DNA of 61,430 bases from Candidatus Moduliflexus flocculans (GTDB lineage: Bacteria > Moduliflexota > Moduliflexia > Moduliflexales > Moduliflexaceae): the NCBI GenBank assembly GCA_000739515.1, contig DF820455.1, positions 1,078,804-1,140,233 on the forward strand. Direction: 5' to 3'. This document shows positions 50,804-59,384 of this stretch, one piece after another. Under the pieces are notes generated by a model. That model saw only the letters and a program-made list of their open reading frames with translations, searched no databases and was not told the DNA's origin. How positions within the stretch are numbered: position 1 is the first letter of the stretch; each line of letters starts with the position of its first letter. A program made the translations under genes and the position numbers.

Positions 50804-51832
50804 TTAGAAAACTTTGCTGAATTCTTCGATGTTGCTCTTGTCGAATCTGAACAGGCCGCCTAAATAGACGAGGCCGTTCGTGACGCCTTCCTGTACTTCT
50901 ACTTTGTAGTGGCCGAGACGACCAGCGTCGAATTCTTCGCCAGGTTTGCCGGTGATCTCTTTATTGGCCAGCCGTAAGGCAATGTAGGCATTCAGATAGC
51001 CAAGATCAATCGGATTCCAGATGCCGAACACTGGCGATGCGCCATTCAGCACGTATTCTTTCATTTCGCTTGGCATACCGAGGCCAGTCACCATGACTTT
51101 GCCAATCAGGTTCTGATCCGTCACGGCGCGGGCAGCCGCAGCGATGCCAACGGTAGTCGGGCTGATAATGCCTTTCAAGTCTGGATACGATTTGAAGAGG
51201 CCAAGCGCTTCGTTGTAGCTTTTTTCGCGCACGTCATCGCCATACACCACGCCGACTAATTCGATGTCTTTGTATTCCGGCTTGGCTAACTCTTCTTTCA
51301 TGTATTTGATCCAGGTGTTCTGATTGCCCATCGTAGCGGCTGCGCTAAGGATTGCAATCTGGCCTTTACCGCCGATCAACTCGGAAATGATCTTCACCTG
51401 ATCTGCGCCGATAGCCTGCGCGGATGCCGGTTCGACAGAAATGTCGCGGCTGTCCGGCACAATCGCCGATTCCCATCCGACCACCGGAATCCCGCGCTTC
51501 ATCGCTTTCTGCGACACATTGACCAATGATTGCGGATCATTCGCGGCATACGTGATGCTGCTGACGCCCTGTGCGATCAGCGATTCCATAATCTCGATCT
51601 GTCCCTCAGGAGTCGGCTGTTCCGGCCCTCTGAAGATGGATTCCGCGCCGATTTCAGTGCAGGCTTCGTCCCAGCCTTTGCGAATCGCATCAAACCAGGG
51701 GTTTCCGATATTTTTTACGACCAACGCCAATTGTTTTTTGTCCTGAGCTTGTGCGCTGTCTTGCATCAGCCCGAACGTAAGCAATGAAAGCGCCACCAAC
51801 GAAAGCGTTCCGATTTTTACCCAGCTTTTCAT
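50804..51832 (-). CDS. rhaS: Rhamnose-type ABC transporter substrate-binding protein (RhaS-like)
   Basis: 342 residues from the ATG at 51832, which follows a strong AAAGGAG site. A signal peptide (MKSWVKIGTLSLVALSLLTF, cut near AQAQ) precedes a type-1 periplasmic binding fold: LALVVKNIGNPWFDAIRKG, GPEQPTPEGQIEIMESLIAQ, GKGQIAILSAAATMGNQNTW and GLGMPSEMKEYV. The wording of these motifs matches RhaS of the rhizobial rhamnose importer more closely than RbsB or LsrB. With the adjacent rhamnose mutarotase, L-rhamnose is the likely ligand. It is the last of the transporter genes, behind a gap with two palindromic repeats. The upstream-extended frame to 51913 is not supported. Confidence 0.88.
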   Translation of the reverse strand: MKSWVKIGTLSLVALSLLTFGLMQDSAQAQDKKQLALVVKNIGNPWFDAIRKGWDEACTEIGAESIFRGPEQPTPEGQIEIMESLIAQGVSSITYAANDPQSLVNVSQKAMKRGIPVVGWESAIVPDSRDISVEPASAQAIGADQVKIISELIGGKGQIAILSAAATMGNQNTWIKYMKEELAKPEYKDIELVGVVYGDDVREKSYNEALGLFKSYPDLKGIISPTTVGIAAAARAVTDQNLIGKVMVTGLGMPSEMKEYVLNGASPVFGIWNPIDLGYLNAYIALRLANKEITGKPGEEFDAGRLGHYKVEVQEGVTNGLVYLGGLFRFDKSNIEEFSKVF

Positions 51833-51904
51833 ACTGAAACTCCTTTTTTCATGTTGACCGCTGTCTGTGAAACAAACAGTAGGATTGATGTTGATACCCA
51901 ACTT

Positions 51905-51996
51905 AGACCTCACAGGTTTTTGAAACCTGTGAGGTCTCTGTTCAAAAACCCTGAACGACCACTTTCAGGAGTGCAAAAGCAAGCTTTTGCACTTCT
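51905..51996. repeat. Two palindromes upstream of rhaS (copy B3 and a D-like arm)
   Basis: AGACCTCACAGGTTTTTGAA...ACCTGTGAGGTCT (51905-51937) is a family-B copy. AGGAGTGCAAAAGC / GCTTTTGCACTTCT (51967-51996) is a second hairpin with the D-family outer arm. Both lie in the 238-bp gap between the second permease and rhaS, where they may stabilise or end mRNA segments. Confidence 0.75.
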
Positions 51997-52070
51997 GATG
52001 CTGTATGTTTCTGCTTTTTCTGCGACTCATACCACCTCCCTGAGCGCATCGCGGAACGGAACACCGGGCG

Positions 52071-53072
52071 TTATTCTCCGGCTTCGGCTCGCAGCGAGCG
52101 CGTTTCCAATACACGTTTAATCGCGTTGTTGATAAGAATCGAGAGGATCAACAATGACCCGGCGATAATCAGCATGATTTGTCCGGGGATGTTATGCAGC
52201 CCTAATCCGTAGCGAATCGTGCCGATCAGGAAAATGGACAACAACACGCCCCACATTCTGCCGATGCCGCCGGCAATCGAGACGCCGCCTAAAATGACAA
52301 TCGTGATAATTTCTAATTCAAATCCGGTCGCTAAATTCGGGCGGGTATTCCCAATTCTTGACGTTAAAAACATCGCCGCCACGCCAGACAAAAAACCGGA
52401 AACGGTAAAAAGGATGATTTTGATCTTTTTGACTGGAACGCCGGACGCATAGCAGGTCTGCTCATTCCAGCCAATCGCGTAAATCATTCTGCCGAAGCGG
52501 GTTTTATGCAGAATCAACCCCATGATCAGAGCAAGCGCGAGAAAGACAACGAAGGAAAACGGCACGGGCGTATCGCCAATATAGCCGCCGCCTAAATAAC
52601 CGAAAGCTTTGGGAAAACCGGTGACAGCCTGGTCGCCGAGAATGACGTAGGCAATGCCGCGATAAAACGAAAACGTCGCCAATGTGATAATCATGGACAG
52701 CAATTCGATTTTCGTGATAATCAGCCCATTCAGAAAGCCGCACAACGTCCCGACTCCGACGCCGAAGAGCGTGGCAACCCAGACATTCGCCCCGGACGCA
52801 AACAGCGAAGCCATCGAAACCGACGACAGCGCCATCATCGAGGCGACAGAAATATCAATATTGCCGGTGATGATGATAAACGTCATAATCAGCGCGACAA
52901 TCGCCTTTTCAACGAAGGTGAAGGTCATATCGAACAGATTATACACATTCAAATAGTTGCGGGTCGTCATGCTCATGACCACGTTAAAGCCGATAAACAG
53001 CAGCAGCAAGAAGAATTCCCATTGCATGAACAACGAACTGAACGTGAAGCCTTTTTTTTCTGAACCGATCAT
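52071..53072 (-). CDS. rhaQ: Rhamnose-type ABC transporter permease (RhaQ-like)
   Basis: 333 residues from the ATG at 53072 (GGTGGAG ribosome site; a start 15 bases earlier is possible). Eight or more hydrophobic segments and the family signature ITGNIDISVASMMALSSVSMA (about 77-97) mark a carbohydrate-uptake-2 permease of the RbsC/RhaP/RhaQ kind. ITLATFSFYRGIAYVILG and VSIAGGIGRMWGVLL are also typical. It should form half of the channel with the following RhaP-like permease. It lies between the rhaP-like gene (63 bp, with a hairpin at 53099-53123) and rhaS. P and Q names are assigned from order and resemblance and could be exchanged. Confidence 0.88.
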   Translation of the reverse strand: MIGSEKKGFTFSSLFMQWEFFLLLLFIGFNVVMSMTTRNYLNVYNLFDMTFTFVEKAIVALIMTFIIITGNIDISVASMMALSSVSMASLFASGANVWVATLFGVGVGTLCGFLNGLIITKIELLSMIITLATFSFYRGIAYVILGDQAVTGFPKAFGYLGGGYIGDTPVPFSFVVFLALALIMGLILHKTRFGRMIYAIGWNEQTCYASGVPVKKIKIILFTVSGFLSGVAAMFLTSRIGNTRPNLATGFELEIITIVILGGVSIAGGIGRMWGVLLSIFLIGTIRYGLGLHNIPGQIMLIIAGSLLILSILINNAIKRVLETRSLRAEAGE

Positions 53073-53098
53073 AATTTTCTCCACCATCTTTCCAAGCT

Positions 53099-53123
53099 GT
53101 CAGACACTTTCGAAGTGTCTGAC
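53099..53123. repeat. Hairpin between the two permease genes
   Basis: GTCAGACACTT (53099-53109) pairs perfectly with AAGTGTCTGAC (53113-53123) around a TCG loop, with no T-run. It is probably an mRNA-stability or repeat element inside the operon rather than a terminator. Confidence 0.65.
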
Positions 53124-53135
53124 TGCCATAGCGTC

Positions 53136-54149
53136 TTAAATATTCCGTCTTGTTAACAGGATTTCATTCATGCGGCGCGAAATCAGCTTGTCGGTAATGA
53201 CTGCCAATAAGATGATAAAGCCGTTAATTGCCAACTTCCAGAACGGCGAAATTCTGACAAGATTCAGCGCGTTGTTGATAATGCCGATCAAGATCGAACC
53301 AATCAACACGCCCCAGATCGAGCCTGCGCCGCCCGCGACATTCACGCCGCCAAGCACGACCGCCGTAATTGCCGTGAATTCGAAGCCTTGCGCCGAATCG
53401 GTCTGCGCCGACGTGTAGCGCGAGACCCACAACACGCCGCCTGCGCCCGCTAACATGCCGGTGAAGAGGTACGGCAGAAACAAGATTTTCTCCACATTAA
53501 TGCCGACAAACATCGCGCCATCGCGGTTGCCGCCGACCGCATACATCTTCCTGCCGGTCATGGTATGATTCAGCAGATAAAAGAAAATCGCATACACGAG
53601 CAGCGTGAGAAAAATCAGGTTCGGCATGAACAGGATTTTGCCTCTGGCAAAGTCTTTGAAAGCCGGAGAAAATTTGTCCGCCGCGACCCATTGCCCTTTA
53701 TTCACGGCATAATTGATAATAAAAGTCAAGCCGCGAAACAGGCTCATCGTGCCAAGCGTGGTGATAATCGGCGGAATCTTGCCTTTCACAATCAACGCGC
53801 CGTTGATCGCGCCGAGCGCTGCGCCGATGACTGTGCCCATTAACACGGCGGTAAACGGCGAAATCCCCCAGAAGTCTTTGATAATCAGCGCGACAATCAT
53901 GCCGCTTAAGCCGACGTTTGCGCCTAAAGAAATGTCAATGCCGCCGGTCAGGATGATCATCATTTCCCCAACGGCGACAATCGCCAAAATTGCCGAATCC
54001 AACGCGATGTCGTAAAGATTGCTCGGCGTCAGAAACACCGGACTTCTCAGGGAAATCGCGATAACCATCAAAATCACAAACAGAAAAATGCCGCCTTCTC
54101 GAAATTCGGCAAATCGTAAAAATGTGCTTGCTTTGGCCTGCTGATTCAT
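53136..54149 (-). CDS. rhaP: Rhamnose-type ABC transporter permease (RhaP-like)
   Basis: 337 residues, inner-membrane permease of the carbohydrate-uptake-2 class. MIILTGGIDISLGANVGLSG (about 64-83) and ITTLGTMSLFRGLTFI (about 130-145) are the family signatures, with VLGGVNVAGGAGSIWGVLIG late in the protein. It pairs with the RhaQ-like permease. GGGAGAGCG before the ATG is a good ribosome site. It follows the ATPase gene by 76 bp and precedes the second permease gene by 63 bp, all on the minus strand behind the LacI-type regulator. Confidence 0.88.
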   Translation of the reverse strand: MNQQAKASTFLRFAEFREGGIFLFVILMVIAISLRSPVFLTPSNLYDIALDSAILAIVAVGEMMIILTGGIDISLGANVGLSGMIVALIIKDFWGISPFTAVLMGTVIGAALGAINGALIVKGKIPPIITTLGTMSLFRGLTFIINYAVNKGQWVAADKFSPAFKDFARGKILFMPNLIFLTLLVYAIFFYLLNHTMTGRKMYAVGGNRDGAMFVGINVEKILFLPYLFTGMLAGAGGVLWVSRYTSAQTDSAQGFEFTAITAVVLGGVNVAGGAGSIWGVLIGSILIGIINNALNLVRISPFWKLAINGFIILLAVITDKLISRRMNEILLTRRNI

Positions 54150-54225
54150 GAAACGCTCTCCCTAATTTTGTATTGACGAAATTCCATTTCGTCGCCGTCG
54201 AAACAAAGTTTCGACATACACAGCA

Positions 54226-55719
54226 TTACGCATCGGCAAGCGCCGCCGCTAAAATATCCTGTTCATTTACGCTCGCTCGCGGAAAATACCCTTTGACTAA
54301 ACCTTCGTGCATCACGAAAATCCGATCCGCCATCCCCATGATTTCCGGCAATTCCGACGAAATCATGATGACGGCAAAGCCTTTCGCGGCTAATTCGCTG
54401 ATAAAGCGATGCACGGAGGCTTTTGCGCCGACATCAATGCCTTTGGTCGGCTCGTCGAACATCAGGATTTTCGATTTCGAGGCCAGCCATTTCGCCAACG
54501 ACACCTTCTGCTTGTTGCCGCCGGATAAGCCTAAAACTTTCTGCGTCAAGCCCGCCGCTTTCACTTCCACAAGCTGCGCGTATTCCAGCGCGGTTTTGGC
54601 TTCGGCTTTCGTATCGAGCCAGCCCGCTTTACAGAATTCCTGCAATATCGCAAGCGAGATGTTGGCGGTAATATCCATATTTAAAATAATGCCCTCTTTG
54701 TCGCGGTCTTCCGGCACATAGGCGATTCCAAGCGCAATCGCGTCACGTGGCGAGCGAATCGTCACGGGCTGCCCGTCCACAAAGACGTTCCCGGTATTCA
54801 GCGGATTCATGCCGAAAATCGCCTTTGCGACTTCCGTGCGGCCTGCGCCCACCAATCCATATAAACCGAGAATTTCTCCTTCCCGCACTTGAAACGACAC
54901 GTTGCGGAATTCCCCTTTGCGCGACAACCCTTCGACGCGCAGCAGCTCTTTGCCCTGTTTTACGTCGAGTTTCGGGAAGAGGTTTTTCACTTCGCGCCCC
55001 ACCATCATCTGCACTAAATCGTCCCGCGTCACCTGCCCGATTTCCCGCGTGCCGACATACTGGCCGTCCCTCAGCGCAGTCACGCGGTCAGCGACGGTAA
55101 AAATATCATCAATGCGGTGTGAAATGAAAATAATGGAAGTGCCTTTGCGCTTCAAATCGCGGATAATATCGAAAAGTTCCTCAGATTCGGAGATGCTCAG
55201 CGCGGAGGTCGGTTCGTCCATAATGACGATTTTGGCGTTAATAGAGAGCGCCTTGGCAATTTCGACTAACTGCCGTTCGGCGATGCTTAGCCCTCTGATT
55301 TTATCGGTCGGCTTGATGTTGATATTCAGGGACGTCATCAATTCTTCGGTTTTCGCGTAGAGCTTGCGCCAGTGAATGCGGCGCGTCGTCGCGCTGTGCG
55401 GCTGATGTCCCATGAAAATGTTTTCCGCCACGTTCAAATCCGGGAAGATTGCCGGGTCTTGGTAAATCGCGGCGATTCCGCGCGAAATGGATTCTTGCGG
55501 GTTATGCCAGGCGACCGGATGTCCCTCGTAAATAATCTCGCCATGCGTCGGCGCGATCACGCCGGTAATGATTTTGACGAGCGTGGATTTGCCCGCCCCG
55601 TTTTCACCCACCAGCGCGTGCACTTCTCCGGCGCGTAGCTGAAAATCAACGTCTTTCAGGGCGAGGACACCGGGAAATTGTTTGGTAATCTTATGCAATT
55701 CAAGGATGTTGGCGCTCAT
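54226..55719 (-). CDS. rhaT: Double-domain sugar ABC ATPase (RhaT/RbsA type)
   Basis: 497 residues from the ATG at 55719. Two nucleotide-binding domains are fused, as in RbsA-class ATPases. The first (about 1-235) has Walker [25 protein letters not shown] and Walker [12 protein letters not shown]. The second (about 245-490) has a degenerate Walker A ([12 protein letters not shown]), [15 protein letters not shown] and [16 protein letters not shown]. That asymmetry is normal for the family. It powers the RhaP/RhaQ importer. Its GTG-extended start at 55731 lies within a palindromic repeat and is rejected. The LacI-type regulator gene ends 46 bp upstream, so regulator and transporter are probably one operon. 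Confidence 0.92.
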   Translation of the reverse strand: MSANILELHKITKQFPGVLALKDVDFQLRAGEVHALVGENGAGKSTLVKIITGVIAPTHGEIIYEGHPVAWHNPQESISRGIAAIYQDPAIFPDLNVAENIFMGHQPHSATTRRIHWRKLYAKTEELMTSLNINIKPTDKIRGLSIAERQLVEIAKALSINAKIVIMDEPTSALSISESEELFDIIRDLKRKGTSIIFISHRIDDIFTVADRVTALRDGQYVGTREIGQVTRDDLVQMMVGREVKNLFPKLDVKQGKELLRVEGLSRKGEFRNVSFQVREGEILGLYGLVGAGRTEVAKAIFGMNPLNTGNVFVDGQPVTIRSPRDAIALGIAYVPEDRDKEGIILNMDITANISLAILQEFCKAGWLDTKAEAKTALEYAQLVEVKAAGLTQKVLGLSGGNKQKVSLAKWLASKSKILMFDEPTKGIDVGAKASVHRFISELAAKGFAVIMISSELPEIMGMADRIFVMHEGLVKGYFPRASVNEQDILAAALADA

Positions 55720-55727
55720 AGGTTTCC

Positions 55728-55760
55728 ACACCTCACAGATTTAAAAAACCTGTAAGGTGT
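55728..55760. repeat. Palindromic repeat, copy B4, between regulator and ATPase genes
   Basis: ACACCTCACAGATTT mirrors AAACCTGTAAGGTGT with one or two mismatches. It occupies nearly the whole gap between the LacI-type gene and the ATPase gene and may lower the readthrough from one to the other. Confidence 0.7.
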
Positions 55761-55765
55761 TTTGC

Positions 55766-56932
55766 TCATCGTTGAGGGTAAAACTGGTCTATATTCTGCC
55801 GCGTGATAATCTCGTTTTCGACAAAAATATGCGACGGCACGGGCGCGCCTTCTAATATCGCACACGCTGCTGGAATCAGGTATTCGCCGTATTTTTCAGG
55901 GAAAAACGCCACGCCTGCGTCGGACAGCCCTTCGCGAATCTGCTTTTTCCCTAAATCATCCACGCCCAGCGTAATAATAATCAGATTCTCGCGCTGCCAA
56001 CGCCCGGCCTCTTGAAGCGCCTCGATTGCGCCCGACATGGTTTCCTCGTTAATCGAAGTCAACGCGATCCGTTTTGCGTTCGGATGCGCGGCCAACACCC
56101 GATACATGGCAGTTTTCGCCTGTTCTGCCAGCCCCATGCCGCCGTCAGCGCGGACAATTTTTTGCTCCGCCTGACTGCCAAAGGTTTCTTCAAGCGCAGT
56201 CGCAAAACCTTCGGAGCGGAGCATGGTAATTTCGCCACCAGCAGGCATTTGCAGCAGAACGACGATGTCAACGGCCTCCCAGCCGCCCCATTTTTCCGTA
56301 ATCAACTGTGCCATATATTTCCCGCCGAGCGTCGCCGCTTGCCAATCATGCACCCCCATAAACGGCGCCCCCGGCACAGGAATATCTACGGCGATAATCG
56401 GAATCTCCGCTTCGGCAAATTTGGCGGCAATAATATGATTGGCTTTCACATCAGCCTGATATTCGATAAACAAATCCAACTCTTGCGCTAACATCAATTC
56501 GGCATTTTTCAGGGCGATGTCAGCGTCATATTTATTATCAAGAAGAATCAAATCTTGTCGTTCAAATCCGGCCAATTCCGCCTGCCGACAAATATTTTCT
56601 TCCACCTCGACGCCAAAAGGCTCTGCGCTGAAAACACTTGCAAATCCAAGCCGTTTGCCTTTCCCGGGGCTATTCGTATATGGCTCTCCTGCTTTCGCGC
56701 ATTCGCGATAACATTCATAGACCGCATATAAAGAATGGGGAGTGTCGTTCGGTTCTGCATGGCGTTGCCGCAGTCGTTTGGCAAAAAGATTCGGTCTGAA
56801 TCGCAACTTGCGGATAGCGTCTTCGACTTTCGCGCGCGTGGTCTCATCAACTGGCGCACTCTGATTCACAACGCGTGAAACCGTCATCAGCGATACTCCG
56901 GCAAGTCTGGCTACATCCTTCATGGAACTCAT
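55766..56932 (-). CDS. LacI-family transcriptional regulator of the rhamnose-type locus
   Basis: 388 residues. The N-terminal helix-turn-helix (MKDVARLAGVSLMTVSRVVN) and hinge helix (NLFAKRLRQ) are classical LacI. The effector domain (about 98-388) is a type-1 periplasmic-binding fold, with EYQADVKANHIIAAKFAEAE and ALTSINEETMSGAIEALQEAG. About 40 extra residues (about 60-98) separate hinge and effector domain, longer than usual. Alternative start at the fourth codon (also Met). It heads the transporter operon and faces the mutarotase-isomerase genes; the intergenic palindromes centred on TTCACGTGAA are the likely operators. The sugar effector is inferred to be rhamnose or a derivative. Confidence 0.92.
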   Translation of the reverse strand: MSSMKDVARLAGVSLMTVSRVVNQSAPVDETTRAKVEDAIRKLRFRPNLFAKRLRQRHAEPNDTPHSLYAVYECYRECAKAGEPYTNSPGKGKRLGFASVFSAEPFGVEVEENICRQAELAGFERQDLILLDNKYDADIALKNAELMLAQELDLFIEYQADVKANHIIAAKFAEAEIPIIAVDIPVPGAPFMGVHDWQAATLGGKYMAQLITEKWGGWEAVDIVVLLQMPAGGEITMLRSEGFATALEETFGSQAEQKIVRADGGMGLAEQAKTAMYRVLAAHPNAKRIALTSINEETMSGAIEALQEAGRWQRENLIIITLGVDDLGKKQIREGLSDAGVAFFPEKYGEYLIPAACAILEGAPVPSHIFVENEIITRQNIDQFYPQR

Positions 56933-56963
56933 AACAGATCATCCTAGCTTTCATAATTTTTAA

Positions 56964-56993
56964 GATGTTAACTTTCACGTGAACGTTAACATC
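56964..56993. promoter_or_regulatory. Operator palindrome O1 for the LacI-family regulator
   Basis: A 30-bp palindrome, GATGTTAACTTTCAC | GTGAACGTTAACATC, with 14 of 15 positions paired, centred on TTCACGTGAA. It lies 32 bp upstream of the regulator's start codon, where it would block transcription of the regulator-transporter operon. A related site is at 57103-57132. Confidence 0.8.
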
Positions 56994-57085
56994 TCATGTT
57001 TTTTTGTCAAGATTTTTTTATAGAAAATGCAAGAACCCTCTGATAATTAAGTAGGAATAATAATTTACATCATACAAAATTTTTC

Positions 57086-57132
57086 TTGACATCGTTTAAT
57101 ATAATGTTAACGTTCACGTGAATGATCACTTT
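57086..57132. promoter_or_regulatory. Operator O2 and promoter-like elements upstream of the mutarotase gene
   Basis: The half-site AATGTTAACGTTCAC (57103-57117) repeats that of O1 and continues as GTGAA, giving the TTCACGTGAA core at 57113-57122; the right arm beyond it is degenerate. A TATAAT box overlaps its left edge (57100-57105). A TTGACA occurs at 57086, only 8 bases from that box, too close to form a standard pair with it, so the exact promoter is unsettled. Confidence 0.65.
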
Positions 57133-57223
57133 TGCAGAAATTTGATAAATCAGCCCCGACGAACTTACAAAACTTATGAGGTCTGTGTCGTTGAACAATC
57201 ACACATTCAGGGAGGAAAAAACC

Positions 57224-57538
57224 ATGATGAGAAATGCGTTTAAAATGAAATTGCACAAGGGCTTCGAAGCGGAATACAAAAGACGGCACGATGAAATCTG
57301 GCCGGAGTTGGCGGCTGAACTGCAAAAGGCTGGTATCTCGGATTATTCCATCTTTCTCGATGAAGAAACGCTGACCTTATTCGCCGTGCAAAAACTAAGC
57401 GACAACAATAGCGCTGATAACCTCCCAAACACAGAAATTGTCAAAAAATGGTGGGCGTACATGAAGGATATTATGGATTCAAATCCTGACAATTCGCCGG
57501 TTTGCAAGCCGCTGCGCGAAGTGTTTCATATTGATTGA
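57224..57538 (+). CDS. rhaM: L-rhamnose mutarotase
   Basis: 104 residues, the family's exact usual length, starting at the first of two ATG codons after GGAGG (57211-57215). MRNAFKMKLHKGFEAEYKRR leads into HDEIWPEL, with H22 as the catalytic histidine. The Tyr/Trp-rich core includes DYSIFLDEETLTLFAVQKL and VKKWWAYMKDIM, and the end reads PLREVFHID, a recognisable RhaM C-terminus. The enzyme interconverts alpha and beta anomers of L-rhamnose in the cytoplasm so that the isomerase receives the right form. It is the first gene of the operon that diverges from the importer genes. The frame extends upstream to 57176 without support. Confidence 0.94.
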   Translation: MMRNAFKMKLHKGFEAEYKRRHDEIWPELAAELQKAGISDYSIFLDEETLTLFAVQKLSDNNSADNLPNTEIVKKWWAYMKDIMDSNPDNSPVCKPLREVFHID

Positions 57539-57550
57539 TTCAATAAACAA

Positions 57551-57582
57551 AGACCTCACAGGTTTAGAAACCTGTGAGGTCT
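57551..57582. repeat. Palindromic repeat, copy B5
   Basis: AGACCTCACAGGTTT mirrors AAACCTGTGAGGTCT almost perfectly. It lies between the mutarotase stop and the isomerase start and supplies the GTG at 57574 that falsely lengthens the isomerase frame. Confidence 0.8.
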
Positions 57583-57603
57583 AACTTTATACAGGTGAAC
57601 ATT

Positions 57604-59028
57604 ATGAACAAAGCAATAAAAATCGGATTATTCGGTATCGGCCTGGATACGTACTGGGCGCAATTCGACGGGTTATTGCAACGGTTGCAGGGCTATCAGG
57701 CGCAGATTCGCGCTCGCATCGAAGGGATGGATGCGCAGGTCGTTGACGCCGGGCTGGTTGACAATCCGGTCAAAGCCCGCGAAGCGGCGGAACTGCTGAA
57801 AAAAGAAGATGTGGAACTGATATTCCTCTATATTTCCACTTACGCGCTTTCTTCTACCGTGCTGCCAGTCGTGCAGAAAGTGAACGTGCCGGTGGTCGTT
57901 TTGAATCTTCAGCCAGTCAAAGCGATTGATTACGCGCATATTAATTCATTGGGGGATCGCGGCAAAATGACCGGCGAATGGCTGGCGCATTGCCAGGCGT
58001 GCAGCGTGCCGGAAATCGCCTGCGTCTTCAATCGTTCCGGGATCGCGTACCATTTGGTCACTGGCTATTTGCAGGACGAAGACGCCTGGCGGGACATCGG
58101 CGGCTGGGTGGATGCCGCCAGAGTCGCGAGCGTCATGCGCGCGAACCGGCTCGGCGTGTTGGGACATTATTACTGCGGCATGTTGGATGTCTATACCGAT
58201 TTAGCGCAGCAATCCGCCGCGTTCGGCACGCATATCGAACTCGTGGAAATGTGCGAACTGAAATTACTGCGGGATCAAACGACCGAAGCGGAAATCGCCG
58301 CCAAACTGAGGGAATTCGACGCCACGTTCGACGTGTCGAAAGAATGCTCGCCAGAAGAATTGCGACGGGCGGCGCACACGTCCTGCGCCCTCGATAAATT
58401 GGTCGAACGCCACAATTTAGGCTCGTTAGCGTATTATTATGAGGGAACCGCCGGAAATGATTATGAAAATATCGTCACCTCAGTGATCGCCGGAAATTCG
58501 CTGCTGACAGCGCGACATGTGCCGGTGGCGGGCGAATGCGAAGTGAAAAACGCGCAGGCGATGAAAATCATAGATGCTTTCGGCGCAGGCGGCTCGTTTT
58601 CGGAATTTTACGCGATGGATTTCGAAGATGATGTCGTGCTGCTCGGACATGACGGCCCGGCGCATTTTGCCATTGCCGAAGGCCGCGTCGGCCTTGTGCC
58701 GCTGCCGGTATATCATGGCAAACCGGGCAAAGGGCTTTCGATTCAGATGACTGTCAAACATGGCGCAGTCACGCTGCTGTCAGTCGTGCAGGGCGCGAAA
58801 GGGGAATTGTCGCTGCTTGTGGCTGAAGGAGATTCCGTGCCAGGTCCGGTGCTGAATATCGGCAACACCAACAGCCGTTACCGCTTTTCGATTGGCGCAA
58901 AAGCGTTTATTGAAAACTGGTCAAAAGCTGGTCCAGCCCATCATTGCGCCATCGGCGTCGGCCATATCGCGTACAAAATCGAGAAATTTGCTGAATTCGT
59001 CGGCCTTCCCTGCCGCCGCATCTGTTAG
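57604..59028 (+). CDS. L-fucose/L-arabinose isomerase-family protein
   Basis: 474 residues from the ATG at 57604, preceded by AGGTGA. The overall plan follows the L-arabinose isomerase fold: an N-terminal domain with LFLYISTYALSSTVLPV (about 73-90), a central domain, and a metal site made of E280 (YYYEG), E311 or E313 (GECE) and H349/H354 (GHDGPAH). It should interconvert an aldose and a ketose using manganese or a similar ion. Beside rhamnose mutarotase it probably takes the place of RhaA and converts L-rhamnose to L-rhamnulose, but L-fucose or L-arabinose remain possible. No rhamnulokinase or aldolase gene follows; the next gene is a porin. Confidence 0.82.
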   Translation: MNKAIKIGLFGIGLDTYWAQFDGLLQRLQGYQAQIRARIEGMDAQVVDAGLVDNPVKAREAAELLKKEDVELIFLYISTYALSSTVLPVVQKVNVPVVVLNLQPVKAIDYAHINSLGDRGKMTGEWLAHCQACSVPEIACVFNRSGIAYHLVTGYLQDEDAWRDIGGWVDAARVASVMRANRLGVLGHYYCGMLDVYTDLAQQSAAFGTHIELVEMCELKLLRDQTTEAEIAAKLREFDATFDVSKECSPEELRRAAHTSCALDKLVERHNLGSLAYYYEGTAGNDYENIVTSVIAGNSLLTARHVPVAGECEVKNAQAMKIIDAFGAGGSFSEFYAMDFEDDVVLLGHDGPAHFAIAEGRVGLVPLPVYHGKPGKGLSIQMTVKHGAVTLLSVVQGAKGELSLLVAEGDSVPGPVLNIGNTNSRYRFSIGAKAFIENWSKAGPAHHCAIGVGHIAYKIEKFAEFVGLPCRRIC

Positions 59029-59029
59029 T

Positions 59030-59077
59030 GCGGGGACGCCGCCCCGTGCCACCGGTTGATCGGGGTGGCGTCCCCGC
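59030..59077. terminator. GC-rich hairpin after the isomerase gene
   Basis: GCGGGGACGCC (59030-59040) pairs with GGCGTCCCCGC (59067-59077), with CCCCG/CGGGG strengthening the inner part. No T-run follows. It begins two bases after the stop codon and may be a terminator or another repeat family. Confidence 0.55.
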
Positions 59078-59384
59078 GAGAGTTATAGTCATAAATTAGA
59101 CATATATGACGTATTTCGGACACTATATGATTCGCTTCTATTATTAAGCCTAAAAGCCAGAATTAAATAAATTGGCTGTCGTAAATCAGTCATATTCTGT
59201 CCAGATATTTGACATCTCACTCAAAATGTCTTCCCCCTGCCCCTTACAATAGCAGCCTTTTCCCATATATCCTGTTTAATGGCATGTATTTCGCGTAAGA
59301 ACATGCCGGAAGTTGTTAATCTAATTGGTTCTCTGGCCTTGTGCCGAATGTTACAATCAATTGTTGTTTGTGAGGAGGAATTGC
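59078..59384 (+). promoter_or_regulatory. AT-rich leader region of the FadL-type gene
   Basis: About 300 bp without a credible gene. It is AT-rich at 59090-59230, contrasting with the flanking genes, and ends in the strong ribosome site GAGGAGGAA (59372-59380). No promoter could be assigned with confidence. Confidence 0.4.

Noticed and set aside
57086..57105. TTGACA and TATAAT as a standard promoter for the mutarotase gene
   Set aside because: The two boxes are only 8 bases apart; a normal pair needs about 17, so only the separate elements were recorded.
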